The notes under the pieces: generated by a model | What the model was told of the DNA's origin: nothing | The model's database searches: none | The model's input: the letters and a program-made list of their open reading frames with translations, nothing else | Shown here: one piece after another, positions 17,225 through 25,490 of the stretch | How the letters are laid out: every line of letters starts with the position of its first letter | Position numbering within the stretch: the stretch's first letter is position 1 | Assembly: GCF_900130015.1 (NCBI RefSeq) | Contig: NZ_FQXS01000015.1 | Coordinates: 56,755 to 120,754, forward strand | Length of the DNA: 64,000 nucleotides | Direction: 5' to 3' | From: Desulfofustis glycolicus DSM 9705 | Lineage (GTDB): Bacteria; Desulfobacterota; Desulfobulbia; Desulfobulbales; Desulfocapsaceae | Position numbers and translations under genes: made by a program

Positions 17225-17545
17225 AGCAGCTCCGTGTATAAAGTGGCGGAAAGCTCTTGTAGTGCCTGCGGCATCATTTTGTGATCGAGATTAGGGCGAG
17301 TCGTGATGTCTCACCCGGCGATCGGGACTAGATAACTTACCTCAATCGTGGTATCGTTGCCACAGTTCTTTGGGGTAGCAGTTAACTGCATGGAATTGTA
17401 TAACAACCACCCATAGCTTGGGGCACAGCGAACCATGGAAATCGTCATCCTGGTTCTCCGTCCAGCCGGGCCTTCGCGATGCAGCCTCTGGCAGAACCGC
17501 CCAGCCCAGGGAAAGTACTTTCATAAAAACAAGCGCGGGTAGAAC
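17225..17545. other. Gene-free intergenic region between divergent leuC and the YejA-like gene
   Basis: This 321-base region separates divergent genes and must hold both promoters. No consensus promoter stands out. Its right part (about 17452-17511) is a copy of the interspersed repeat also found near 15.0 and 15.2 kb, ending only about 35 bases before the YejA-like start. No small gene or known RNA was recognised. Confidence 0.55.
17452..17511 (+). repeat. Interspersed repeat, copy 3
   Basis: It contains ggttctccgt, ccagccgggcc, gcgatgcagcct and ctggcagaaccg. It aligns without gaps with copy 2 (15231-15290) and lies in the same orientation. It sits just upstream of a coding start. Confidence 0.65.
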
Positions 17546-19360
17546 ATGTTCAGATTGTTTTGGGCCGTATTCGCCTTCATGATAGGCAGCCTTTGCGTGC
17601 ACCCGGTTTCGGCTGATCACGGGTTGAGCATCGACGGTGCGTTGAAATATGGGCCGTCGTTTTCCCGGTTCGACTATGTGTCCGTCAATGCGGTCAAAGG
17701 GGGAGAGTTGGTGATTCATCAGATCGGCAGTTTTGACAAGATGAATCCGTTCACTCTGAAAGGGTCCGCTCCCGGGCTGCTCGAGACGCTGGTCTATGAA
17801 CCGCTGAGCCAGGCCAGCCTGGACGAGCCGTTCAGCCAATACGGTCTGCTGGCCGCCGACATCGAGGTTGCCGACGACCGTTTGTCGATGACCGTCACGC
17901 TCGATGAGGCAGCCAGGTTTTCCGATGGCATCCCGGTCTCGGCCGCAGATGTGAAGTTCACCGTAGAGACCTTGAAAAGCGCGGCGGTACACCCTTTTTA
18001 TCCCTATTATTATGCTGATATCGAACGGGCAGAGGTCATCGATGCACACCGGGTACGCATCTATTTTAAGAAATGGAACCGCGAGTTGCCGTTGATTGCC
18101 GGACAGATTCCGATTCTGCCCAAGCACGTGTTTGACGAGCAGGAATTCGGCAGCAGGGAATTGCGCATACCGACCGGTTCCGGACCGTACGTCGTCGAAT
18201 CTTTCAGCCAGGGGAAATCCGTGGTCTATCGCAGAAATCCCGATTACTGGGCGATTGATCATCCGGTTCGGCGCTATATGTATAATTTCGACCGAATCGT
18301 CATCAAGTATTACAAAGATCAGACGGTTGCTATGGAGGCCTTTAAAGCCGGCGAATTCGATGTCATGGCCGTCAACATCGCCAAGCACTGGGCCCGGGAT
18401 CTGCGCGGGGCTAAGATCGACGACGGGCGGATTGTCAAGAAAGCGTTTCCGCACGGGAACAATGCGGGCATGCAGGGATTCGTGATGAACTCCCGGCGCC
18501 CGCAGTTTGCCGACCCGGTTGTTCGGCGGGCACTCGGTCTGGCGTTTGATTTCCAGTGGACCAACCGGGCTCTTTTTTATGGTCAGTATGTCCGGAACAA
18601 CTCGTATTTCAGCAATTCTTACCTGGCGGCATCCGGCCTGCCTTCAGAGCGGGAATTGCAATTGCTCGAGCCGTATCGTAACCTGCTTCCCCCGGAGGTA
18701 TTCGATCAGCCGCTTACCGCGCCACGTACCGACGGGCCGGGCGGGATTCGGAAAAATCTCCAGCAAGCGGCACGGCTTCTCAAAGAGCGCGGTTGGACAC
18801 TGAAAGACGGGATTCTGCATAACGACCAGGGGATTGCGCTATCTTTTGAGATTATCCTCGTGTCGCCGAGCTTTGAGCGGGTGATGGCCGGGTATGTGCA
18901 AAACCTGCGCAAGATCGGTGTTGACGCCCGCTATCGGACTATTGATCCGGCCTTGTATACCGAGCGGATCAATAATTTCGACTTCGATATGTGCGTCTTT
19001 GTCTTCGGCCAATCGCAGTCGCCCGGCAACGAACAGCGCAATTACTGGCATTCCGAGGCGGCAGATCGAAAGGGTTCACGCAATATCGCCGGCATCAAGG
19101 ACCCGGTCGTCGATATGCTGGTCGAGCAAATTATCTATGCCGAAAATCGTGACGAGTTGATCGCCGCCTGCCACGCCCTTGACCGGGTTCTCTGGTATGG
19201 CTATTACCTGGTGCCGAACTGGTATTTGAACACCCATCGCCTGGCCTATCACAACAAGTTCAACCTACCGGAAACGTTGCCAGTCTACTATGACTACATA
19301 TCATTTTTACTCACCTGGTGGAGCCGCGACCCTTCGTTTTTACAAATGAAACAAGAATAG
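17546..19360 (+). CDS. YejA-like extracellular solute-binding protein, family 5
   Basis: 604 residues. A signal peptide is visible (MFRLFWAVFAFMIGSLC, cleavage likely after PVSA, about residue 27). The rest resembles SBP_bac_5 proteins and E. coli YejA in particular: FDYVNVNA-type N-terminus (FDYVSVNAVKGGELV), GSFDKMNPFTLKG, ARFSDGIPVSAADVKFT, AFKAGEFDVMAVNIAKHWA, LAFDFQWTNRALFYG and DRVLWYGYYLVPNWY. YejA delivers oligopeptides to the YejBEF ABC transporter (known). No permease or ATPase genes are nearby, so the protein is an orphan here. The gene stands alone. Confidence 0.88.
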   Translation: MFRLFWAVFAFMIGSLCVHPVSADHGLSIDGALKYGPSFSRFDYVSVNAVKGGELVIHQIGSFDKMNPFTLKGSAPGLLETLVYEPLSQASLDEPFSQYGLLAADIEVADDRLSMTVTLDEAARFSDGIPVSAADVKFTVETLKSAAVHPFYPYYYADIERAEVIDAHRVRIYFKKWNRELPLIAGQIPILPKHVFDEQEFGSRELRIPTGSGPYVVESFSQGKSVVYRRNPDYWAIDHPVRRYMYNFDRIVIKYYKDQTVAMEAFKAGEFDVMAVNIAKHWARDLRGAKIDDGRIVKKAFPHGNNAGMQGFVMNSRRPQFADPVVRRALGLAFDFQWTNRALFYGQYVRNNSYFSNSYLAASGLPSERELQLLEPYRNLLPPEVFDQPLTAPRTDGPGGIRKNLQQAARLLKERGWTLKDGILHNDQGIALSFEIILVSPSFERVMAGYVQNLRKIGVDARYRTIDPALYTERINNFDFDMCVFVFGQSQSPGNEQRNYWHSEAADRKGSRNIAGIKDPVVDMLVEQIIYAENRDELIAACHALDRVLWYGYYLVPNWYLNTHRLAYHNKFNLPETLPVYYDYISFLLTWWSRDPSFLQMKQE

Positions 19361-19451
19361 ACAATAAGAACGATTCACGCTTTTCTGGTCAGTATCAATT
19401 CTCTTTTGTCGCTAACTTGTTGTTCTGAGGTTAAAAATTTTTATTTTTTCC

Positions 19452-19480
19452 TTGACGCTCAGATAAGCTGTTGATACAGT
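19452..19480 (+). promoter_or_regulatory. Sigma70-type promoter of the cold-shock gene
   Basis: TTGACG at 19452-19457 and TACAGT at 19475-19480 are separated by exactly 17 bases. Transcription would begin near 19487, giving a leader of about 100 bases. Confidence 0.65.
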
Positions 19481-19523
19481 GCTGTTGGATGCTCCAGATC
19501 TCTGCGAGTGTCAATAATTTCAA

Positions 19524-19568
19524 GGGGCTGAGGCCCCATGTTCGACCTGACGGGAAATCAGCCCCGTC
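19524..19568 (+). promoter_or_regulatory. Cold-shock mRNA leader with two mutually exclusive foldings
   Basis: Two local hairpins can form: GGGGC (19524-19528) with GCCCC (19533-19537), and GACGGG (19549-19554) with CCCGTC (19563-19568). Alternatively GGGGCTGA (19524-19531) pairs perfectly with TCAGCCCC (19558-19565), which would break both. Leaders of cold-shock mRNAs are known to refold with temperature; that this one does so is inference. Confidence 0.45.
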
Positions 19569-19589
19569 GCATCGCCGGGAGGAAATCGT

Positions 19590-19805
19590 ATGTCGGATCG
19601 TGTCAAGGGAAAAGTCAAGTGGTTTAATGCAAGCAAAGGGTACGGATTTCTTGAGAGGCCGGATGGAGAGGCCGATGTTTTCGTGCATTTCAGTGCCATT
19701 CAAGGAGACGGATTTCGCACCCTTGAAGAAGGGGAACCGGTTGAATTCTCGGTAGCTCAGACAGACAAAGGGTTGCAGGCGGAAAATGTTGTCAAGGTGA
19801 GCTGA
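19590..19805 (+). CDS. Cold-shock protein (CspA family)
   Basis: 71 residues, the usual size. The RNA-binding motifs RNP1 (KGYGFLE, preceded by GKVKWFNAS) and RNP2 (DVFVHFSAI) are intact. The ending [10 protein letters not shown] is typical. CspA-type proteins melt RNA secondary structure and act as RNA chaperones. GGGAGGAAA lies just before the ATG. The gene has its own promoter, structured leader and terminator, so it is monocistronic. Confidence 0.96.
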   Translation: MSDRVKGKVKWFNASKGYGFLERPDGEADVFVHFSAIQGDGFRTLEEGEPVEFSVAQTDKGLQAENVVKVS

Positions 19806-19831
19806 TAAGATCGGGAATAATAGGTCGTAGA

Positions 19832-19866
19832 CCCCGAGACGTTGCAGAACGTTTCGGGGTTTTTTT
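19832..19866 (+). terminator. Rho-independent terminator of the cold-shock gene
   Basis: CCCCGAGACGTT pairs with AACGTTTCGGGG (one G-T pair) over a four-base loop, followed by seven T. Confidence 0.93.
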
Positions 19867-19948
19867 ATTCACTGTAATCGTCTATATTCATGGTTCCCTC
19901 AAAGCTGGAATCGTTGTTGAACAAGTTGAGTGCGAAGGAGTCATCGAG

Positions 19949-20446
19949 GTGTCCAATTCGGGAAAAATCATCTTGACCTCGCCGGTGCAGACTGGCCGCT
20001 TCGGCAGGTTGCTCGGTGCCCTTTGTGAGCCGGGCGATGTAATCGGTCTGGGCGGCGATCTCGGTGCCGGCAAGACGGCCCTGACCCAGGCGATCGCCGC
20101 CGGTGCAGGCGTCGATCCAGCCGAATATGTGAACAGCCCGTCTTTTGCCTTGCTTCATGAGTACCACGGACGGATCCCGTTCTATCACATGGATTTTTAT
20201 CGTCTGCACGGCGCCGATGATGTTGTCGCACTGGGACTTGACGAATATCTCTATCGCTCCGGTATTGCTGTCGTCGAATGGTATGAACGGGCCGAATCGG
20301 TGTTCCCCGATAGCACACTCTTCGTCGATCTTGATATTGTCGATGCCGGACGCCGGTTCGCACGTCTTCGCAGTGGCGCGCTTTCCTGGAAACAGCGGAT
20401 CGAACAGCTGACCGACCGTCTGGCCGGTACACCAGATAAGCCCTGA
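19949..20446 (+). CDS. tsaE: tRNA threonylcarbamoyladenosine biosynthesis ATPase TsaE
   Basis: 165 residues from a GTG start with GGAG eight bases upstream. The Walker A motif GDLGAGKTALTQ lies near residue 35. SPSFALLHEYHGRIPFYHMDFYRL and VVEWYERAE are the TsaE signatures. TsaE works with TsaB, TsaC and TsaD to make the t6A modification at position 37 of ANN-reading tRNAs. tsaD is about 30 kb away in this window; tsaB and tsaC are not seen. The gap to the next gene is 22 bases. Confidence 0.95.
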   Translation: MSNSGKIILTSPVQTGRFGRLLGALCEPGDVIGLGGDLGAGKTALTQAIAAGAGVDPAEYVNSPSFALLHEYHGRIPFYHMDFYRLHGADDVVALGLDEYLYRSGIAVVEWYERAESVFPDSTLFVDLDIVDAGRRFARLRSGALSWKQRIEQLTDRLAGTPDKP

Positions 20447-20468
20447 GACGGAGCAGCGGAAGACCAGC

Positions 20469-21671
20469 ATGGACGTTTTTGTCGCCCGGCAGCCGATTTT
20501 TACCAGGAAGAAAAAGCTGTTCGGCTATGAGCTGCTCTTCCGTTCGGGCATGAACAATGCGTTTCCTGAGCTGGACGGCGATGTCGCCACCTCCAATCTG
20601 CTGTCATCCTCTTTTTTTTCAGTTGGTATCGACCGGATTGCCGGTGGCCGGAAGTCGTTTATCAACTTCACCGAAGCGCTCCTGCTCCGGGGAACACCCG
20701 CCCTGTTTCCGCAGGAGATGATCATGGTGGAGATCCTGGAAGATATCAGACCAAGCGCCGAGATAATCCGTGCCTGCCGTTCGCTGAAAAGCCAGGGCTA
20801 CACCCTGGCCCTTGATGACTTCACCTTTGACGATTCTTTTGCCGAGTTGCTGCCGTTGATCGACATCGTTAAAATCGATTTTCGTCAGACGCCGCAAGCC
20901 GAAATCCGCTCTCTGTTGGACCACCTGCGACCGTTTTCATGCCGGCTGCTTGCCGAGAAAATTGAATCGTATGCCGAGTTCAACCGGGCCCGGGACACCG
21001 GCTTCGATTTGTTTCAAGGCTATTTTTTTTCCCGTCCGGAGGTGCTGAAAAACAAGGACATTCCGCAGAACAAGCTGACCATGCTGCGGCTGATTTCCGA
21101 GATCAACCGCAGTGAATTCGATGTTTCCGCGCTGGAAAAATTGATCAGCCGGGACGTTGCCGTTTCCTACAAACTACTCAAGTATCTCAACTCAGCCTAT
21201 TTTTCCCGCCTGGCCCCGCTCAAGTCGATCCGGCAGGCGATTGCCTTTCTCGGCGAGCGCGGTGTCAAGTTGTTCGTCTCTCTGGTTGCCACCAGCCAGT
21301 TGGCCGAGGACAAGCCGGACGAATTGGTGCGAATGTCGATCATCAGGGCCCGGTTTCTCGAACAGCTCGGACCGAAACTGGGGCTTGACGGTGGCGAGCT
21401 GTTCCTGCTCGGCCTGTTTTCCCTGATCGATGCCATGCTCGATAATACCATGGACGATTTGGTCGGCCGCTTGCCAGTCAGTGAGGCGATCCGGCGGGCC
21501 CTTGTCGAGCGTAGCGGCCCGTTGGCCGCACCGTTAAGCCTTATCGAGAGTTGCGAGCGGGCCGATTGGTCGGCGGTGGATCGCTGGCGGCAGCAGCTAC
21601 AGGTGGACGAGGAGCGGTTATCGGTCATGCAGCTTGATGCGATCGACTGGGCGGACAGTTATGAAACCTGA
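20469..21671 (+). CDS. EAL-HDOD signalling protein
   Basis: 400 residues. Residues about 1-195 are an EAL-type domain (VARQPIFTRKKKLFGYELLFR, FINFTEALL, MVEILEDI, LALDDF, VKIDF, LLAEKIES, FQGYFFSRP). About 200-385 is an HDOD domain (ISRDVAVSYKLLKYLNSAYF, IRQAIAFLGERGVKLFVSLVA). The EAL signature reads ELL and the DDFG loop reads DDFT, so c-di-GMP hydrolysis is doubtful although several metal-ligand positions survive. This matches the YuxH-like class, usually regulatory (known). It sits between tsaE and the YcaO-TPR gene on the same strand. Confidence 0.9.
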   Translation: MDVFVARQPIFTRKKKLFGYELLFRSGMNNAFPELDGDVATSNLLSSSFFSVGIDRIAGGRKSFINFTEALLLRGTPALFPQEMIMVEILEDIRPSAEIIRACRSLKSQGYTLALDDFTFDDSFAELLPLIDIVKIDFRQTPQAEIRSLLDHLRPFSCRLLAEKIESYAEFNRARDTGFDLFQGYFFSRPEVLKNKDIPQNKLTMLRLISEINRSEFDVSALEKLISRDVAVSYKLLKYLNSAYFSRLAPLKSIRQAIAFLGERGVKLFVSLVATSQLAEDKPDELVRMSIIRARFLEQLGPKLGLDGGELFLLGLFSLIDAMLDNTMDDLVGRLPVSEAIRRALVERSGPLAAPLSLIESCERADWSAVDRWRQQLQVDEERLSVMQLDAIDWADSYET

Positions 21672-21896
21672 TGGTGACAGGGACACGCGGTGTCCAGCGG
21701 ACCGGGGATGAAAATCCGATGACATTGATGGTGTTTCACGGTACTTTGTGCGGCGAACAAACGGTCCGCCCCGAACCGCGGAGACGGGTTGGGCGCCGTT
21801 ACGAGCCGACAGGCCACGCGCTGCTGCTCTGGGCCTGCCGGATTCCGCCGTCGCCGTTTGTCGAACGGCGAGCTCCAGTCACGAACCGAGAAGGCC

Positions 21897-23648
21897 ATGA
21901 GAACGGACAGCATTATCTTTAACGATTGTTTCAAGACATTTACCCGGGACCAGGACAAAGCTTTGTCGCCGGAACAGACCGTCGCCCAGTTTTTCCAGAA
22001 AATCAAGCAATTCGAAATCGATATAGTCAGTGAAGTCAAACGTATCGATAACGGCCGGTTGGATATACCGGTCTATTTCAGCGTCTGCACCGATGAAGCC
22101 CGGGCCTTGACCGGGACCAGGAAACAGATGGGTAAAGGAGCGTCGCCGATGCAGGCCAAGGCATCTGCCTGCATGGAACTGGCCGAGCGCTTTTCTTTCT
22201 TTTCGTTTGTCAACGACGAAACGAACTTTATCCGTGGAGACTATCGGCAGGTTCGTGATCTGGGATATCAGGTGCTTGATCCCAGCTGGCTGCTCAAGTC
22301 GGTCAGGGACGAGCACCTCAATGCCGAGGAGTTGTTGGAGTTGCTGTCGGGTATCCCGTTGCGCTGGACCATGGCCACCCGGGTGGCGGACGGCGAAACG
22401 CTGCTCATCCCCTTTTCCTGGTTCTATGCAATCAACGAATTTAACGGCCCATCGGCCGGCAACACCATCGAGGAGGCAGCCCTGCAGGGGCTTTGCGAAG
22501 TAGTTGAGCGCCATGTCTGCTCACTGATCAACCAGCATCGGCTGGTGACGCCGCTCATCGACTTGGAGTCGGTCACCGACCCGGTTGCCAAAGAATTGCT
22601 CGATAAATTCAAGCGCTGTAACATTGATCTCTATTGTGCCGATTTCAGTCTCGATACCGGTATCAGTACGGTCGGCGCTCTGGCCATCGATCGGTCGAGT
22701 TTTCCGGAGCGCAGCGAGATCGTCTATACAGCCGGCACCACGCCCCACCCGGAAAAGGCTCTGATCCGTGCAATTACCGAGGTTGCGCAGCTTGCCGGCG
22801 ACTTCAATACCGGAGCCAATTATGTCGCCTCGGGGTTGCCCAAGCCATTGTCCATGGACGAGGTCCGGTATCTAACCGAATCGCCGCAACGGACGACCGT
22901 TGGCAGGATGGCGGATCTGTCCGACGATAACATGCGCGTTGAGATCGAGCGGTGCCTTGATGTCTTGAAAGAGATCGGTCTGGAGGTTTTCATGATCGAC
23001 GTCAGTCAACCGCGACTCGATATTCCAGCCCTCTATACGATTATTCCCGGGGCGCAGTTTCGGGAACGATCGGTTCGCCGAGATGCCGGGCTCTTTGCCG
23101 CCAAGTTGCTCAACGAACTGGTCGATGACGCAGAGCTGGTCACCGCAAAACTCGACCGGATGGAAGCGCTGTTGCCCGAAGCCTACTATCTCTGGTTCTA
23201 TCGAGGCGTCGCCGCCTACAACCAGAAGGAGCCGGAGCGGGCACTGGCGTGTTTTCAGCAGGCACTTACTTTGCAGCCGGAGCAGGAAGACCTGCCGTAT
23301 ATCCTGTCCTATCAAGGACAGGCACTCAAAGACCTGCAGCGCTACGACGACGCCATCAAGGCCTTGCAACGCGGTTGCAGGGAAGATGATGAACGGCCGG
23401 ATATCCACAACCTGCTCGGTTTCTGCTACTTCAAAAAGCAGGACTTCCAAACGGCAATCAGCCATTTTGAGCGGGCCGTGCAGCTCAATCCGGCGTCGGC
23501 TATGGATTACGCCAATCTTGGCGTCAACCATCGTCGACTTGGCCATCGTGACGAGGCGCTGCAGGCGTTCACCGTGGCGCTGACGCTTGATTCCGGGATC
23601 GAGTTCGCCCGCAGCCAACTTGAAGAGATGCTCGGAGAGGGGCCGTGA
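21897..23648 (+). CDS. YcaO-domain protein fused to TPR repeats
   Basis: 583 residues from the ATG at 21897; the upstream in-frame ATG (21789) adds low-complexity sequence. Residues about 60-390 form a YcaO domain with its ATP-binding helices: ASPMQAKASACMELAERFS, EEAALQGLCEVVERHVCSL and HPEKALIRAITEVAQLAGD. YcaO proteins activate amide backbones with ATP to make azolines, thioamides or amidines. From about 415 to 583 there are roughly four TPR units (FYRGVAAYNQKEPERALACF, then LGFCYFKKQDFQTAISHF), a peptide- or protein-docking module. The proline-rich tail of azoline-forming YcaOs is absent. No E1-like partner, TfuA or precursor peptide gene is adjacent. Its stop overlaps the next gene's GTG. 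Confidence 0.88.
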   Translation: MRTDSIIFNDCFKTFTRDQDKALSPEQTVAQFFQKIKQFEIDIVSEVKRIDNGRLDIPVYFSVCTDEARALTGTRKQMGKGASPMQAKASACMELAERFSFFSFVNDETNFIRGDYRQVRDLGYQVLDPSWLLKSVRDEHLNAEELLELLSGIPLRWTMATRVADGETLLIPFSWFYAINEFNGPSAGNTIEEAALQGLCEVVERHVCSLINQHRLVTPLIDLESVTDPVAKELLDKFKRCNIDLYCADFSLDTGISTVGALAIDRSSFPERSEIVYTAGTTPHPEKALIRAITEVAQLAGDFNTGANYVASGLPKPLSMDEVRYLTESPQRTTVGRMADLSDDNMRVEIERCLDVLKEIGLEVFMIDVSQPRLDIPALYTIIPGAQFRERSVRRDAGLFAAKLLNELVDDAELVTAKLDRMEALLPEAYYLWFYRGVAAYNQKEPERALACFQQALTLQPEQEDLPYILSYQGQALKDLQRYDDAIKALQRGCREDDERPDIHNLLGFCYFKKQDFQTAISHFERAVQLNPASAMDYANLGVNHRRLGHRDEALQAFTVALTLDSGIEFARSQLEEMLGEGP

Positions 23649-24445
23649 CCGCGGCGGGCCGCTGCTGCGCTTTTTTGACCGCGGCCGGGCTGGCCGGTCT
23701 GCTGCTGGCGGTTCTCTGCGGTACTGTTGTCGCGGTCGAGCAACAGCCGGCAGAGCGGCGCGCCCAGCTTTTAAAGAATGAAGCGAAGCGTTTTTATTGG
23801 GGAAACGGAGGCAGGCAGGATTATCGGAGGGCTCTTGAGCTCTACGAGCAAGCCGCAGCCCTCGGTGATGCCGAAGCGAGTTATATCGCCGGCGGGATGT
23901 ATTATACCGCAAAGGGGACGACGAGGAATCTGGCCAAGGCCTTTACCTACCTTGATTTTGCGGCACGGCAAGGTGAGAGTTCCCCGGCTTCCCAGCGGGC
24001 GCTGGCCGAGTTTTACCTGCTCGGCAGTGTTGTCCCGCAAAATTTCGGAAAAGCGGCCGACTGGTATGAGCAGGCGGCTGTCAACGGGGATACGGATGCG
24101 CAGATAGAACTCGGCTTTCTGCATTTCGTTGGGCGCGGCGTCGAGCAGGATTTCACCAGGGCCTATGAACTCTTTCGTCAGGCCGCTTTTCAGAATAGCG
24201 GGGTTGCCCAATACAACCTGGGCATCATCTGGTATACCGGTAACGGCGTCGAGCAGAGCGATTTGACCAAGGCTTACGCCTGGTTCAGCATCGCCGCCGG
24301 CAACGGCTTTCGTGACGGCGTTCAGGCTCGGGACTACCTGGCTACGGTACTCAGCGAAGCGGAGATCGCCCGCGGCCAGGACGAAGCGTCACGGCTTTTC
24401 CGGGAAATCCGGTCCGGGCAAACTGCAACCGGTCAGACGCCATGA
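23645..24445 (+). CDS. Exported Sel1-repeat protein
   Basis: 266 residues from a GTG that overlaps the YcaO stop (GTGA). A signal peptide or anchor spans about residues 8-31 (LTAAGLAGLLLAVLCGTVVA). Then come about five Sel1-like repeats of 36 residues: DYRRALELYEQAAALGDAEA, NLAKAFTYLDFAARQGE, NFGKAADWYEQAAVNGDTDA, DFTRAYELFRQAAFQNS and LTKAYAWFSIAAGNGFRD. Sel1 solenoids are protein-interaction scaffolds. Co-translation with the YcaO-TPR protein suggests a shared job (inference), but the two would sit in different compartments. Confidence 0.85.
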   Translation: MTAAGRCCAFLTAAGLAGLLLAVLCGTVVAVEQQPAERRAQLLKNEAKRFYWGNGGRQDYRRALELYEQAAALGDAEASYIAGGMYYTAKGTTRNLAKAFTYLDFAARQGESSPASQRALAEFYLLGSVVPQNFGKAADWYEQAAVNGDTDAQIELGFLHFVGRGVEQDFTRAYELFRQAAFQNSGVAQYNLGIIWYTGNGVEQSDLTKAYAWFSIAAGNGFRDGVQARDYLATVLSEAEIARGQDEASRLFREIRSGQTATGQTP

Positions 24446-24503
24446 TCAAGGATCAGAGATGCCGCTTGCCCGGCGCCGAAGCGATAGATAGCGTGAACCG
24501 TCG

Positions 24504-25490
24504 ATGATGAGAATCGCTCTGCTCGCAGTCACCGACCGGGGACGACGTCTTGCCGAAACGATCAGTCGGGAGATGGGCGATGGTGATCTGCTGACCACGG
24601 AAGACGGGGTCAGAAAGGCCATCGAAGCAGCCTGGCGCTATTATGACGGGCTGATCTGCATCATGGCTACCGGTATCGTGGTCCGCTGTATTGCCGGTCT
24701 TTGCCGCGACAAGATCAGCGACCCGTGTGTGGTCGTCGTCGATGAGCAGGGGCAGTTTGCCATATCGCTGCTCTCCGGCCATATCGGTGGCGGCAACGAT
24801 CTGGCACGGCAGGTGGCGAACGCCTGCGGTGGCCAGGCGGTCATTACCACCGCTTCCGATGTGAGCGGCCATACCGCAGTCGATCTCTGGGCCGTCGAGC
24901 AGCAGTGCCGCATCGTCAACCCGGAGCAGTTGGCCGCAGTTACCGCCCGCCTGCTCAATCGCGGGTTCATCCGTGTTTTCCAGGATGAGCGGTATGTTGA
25001 CCGGCTGCCCGATGATTTTCGTGATTGCGTCGCCAGCGAGGATGCCGACCTGATCATTTCCCGGCAACCGTCGGTTTGCGGCTCCTCGCTCCAGCTGCTG
25101 CCGTGCCGCCGCTTTATCGGCTTCGGTTGCCGGAAGGGGGTCGCGGAAGAAGACTTTGCTCGGGCGGTAACCGATCTACAGCAGCGCTTCGGTCTCGATC
25201 CGCGCAGTGTCGCCGGTGTCGCCAGTATCGATATCAAGGCGCAAGAAGCCGGATTGCTGCAGATTGCCAGGCGTTATCGGTGGCCGATCCGTTTTTTTTC
25301 CGCGGAGCAGCTCAATCGCATCGTCTCTCCTTCGGTGTCGGCGAAGGTCTATGAGAAAACCGGAGCACACAGTGTTTGCGAAGCGGCGGCCATGCTTGCC
25401 GCCGGATCCATTGAAAAACCAGGTACATTGATCATCAACAAAGTGAAATGGAAAACAATAACGGCAGCAGTGGCTCAGCGGGTAGATTGA
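24504..25490 (+). CDS. cbiG: Cobalt-precorrin-5A hydrolase
   Basis: 328 residues with the N-terminal (about 1-120: ATGIVVRCIAGLCRDK, then ISLLSGHIGGGNDLARQVA), central and C-terminal (about 205-328: FGLDPRSVAGVASIDIKAQE) domains of CbiG. It opens the delta-lactone of cobalt-precorrin-5A and releases acetaldehyde, the ring-contraction step of anaerobic B12 synthesis. Starts at 24504 or 24507 are both possible. It opens the cobalamin run; the 58 bases before it show no cobalamin riboswitch. It overlaps cbiH by 43 bases. Confidence 0.93.
   Translation: MMRIALLAVTDRGRRLAETISREMGDGDLLTTEDGVRKAIEAAWRYYDGLICIMATGIVVRCIAGLCRDKISDPCVVVVDEQGQFAISLLSGHIGGGNDLARQVANACGGQAVITTASDVSGHTAVDLWAVEQQCRIVNPEQLAAVTARLLNRGFIRVFQDERYVDRLPDDFRDCVASEDADLIISRQPSVCGSSLQLLPCRRFIGFGCRKGVAEEDFARAVTDLQQRFGLDPRSVAGVASIDIKAQEAGLLQIARRYRWPIRFFSAEQLNRIVSPSVSAKVYEKTGAHSVCEAAAMLAAGSIEKPGTLIINKVKWKTITAAVAQRVD

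Noticed and set aside
17342..18454. Open frame of 370 codons on the minus strand
   Set aside because: It is antisense to the YejA-like gene, and its end translates the interspersed repeat.
21672..21896. Possible riboswitch before the YcaO-TPR gene
   Set aside because: Some GC-rich hairpins can be drawn, but the conserved blocks of cobalamin, SAM or TPP riboswitches were not found.
24446..24503. Cobalamin riboswitch before cbiG
   Set aside because: The gap is only 58 bases and lacks the B12-box; too short for the element.
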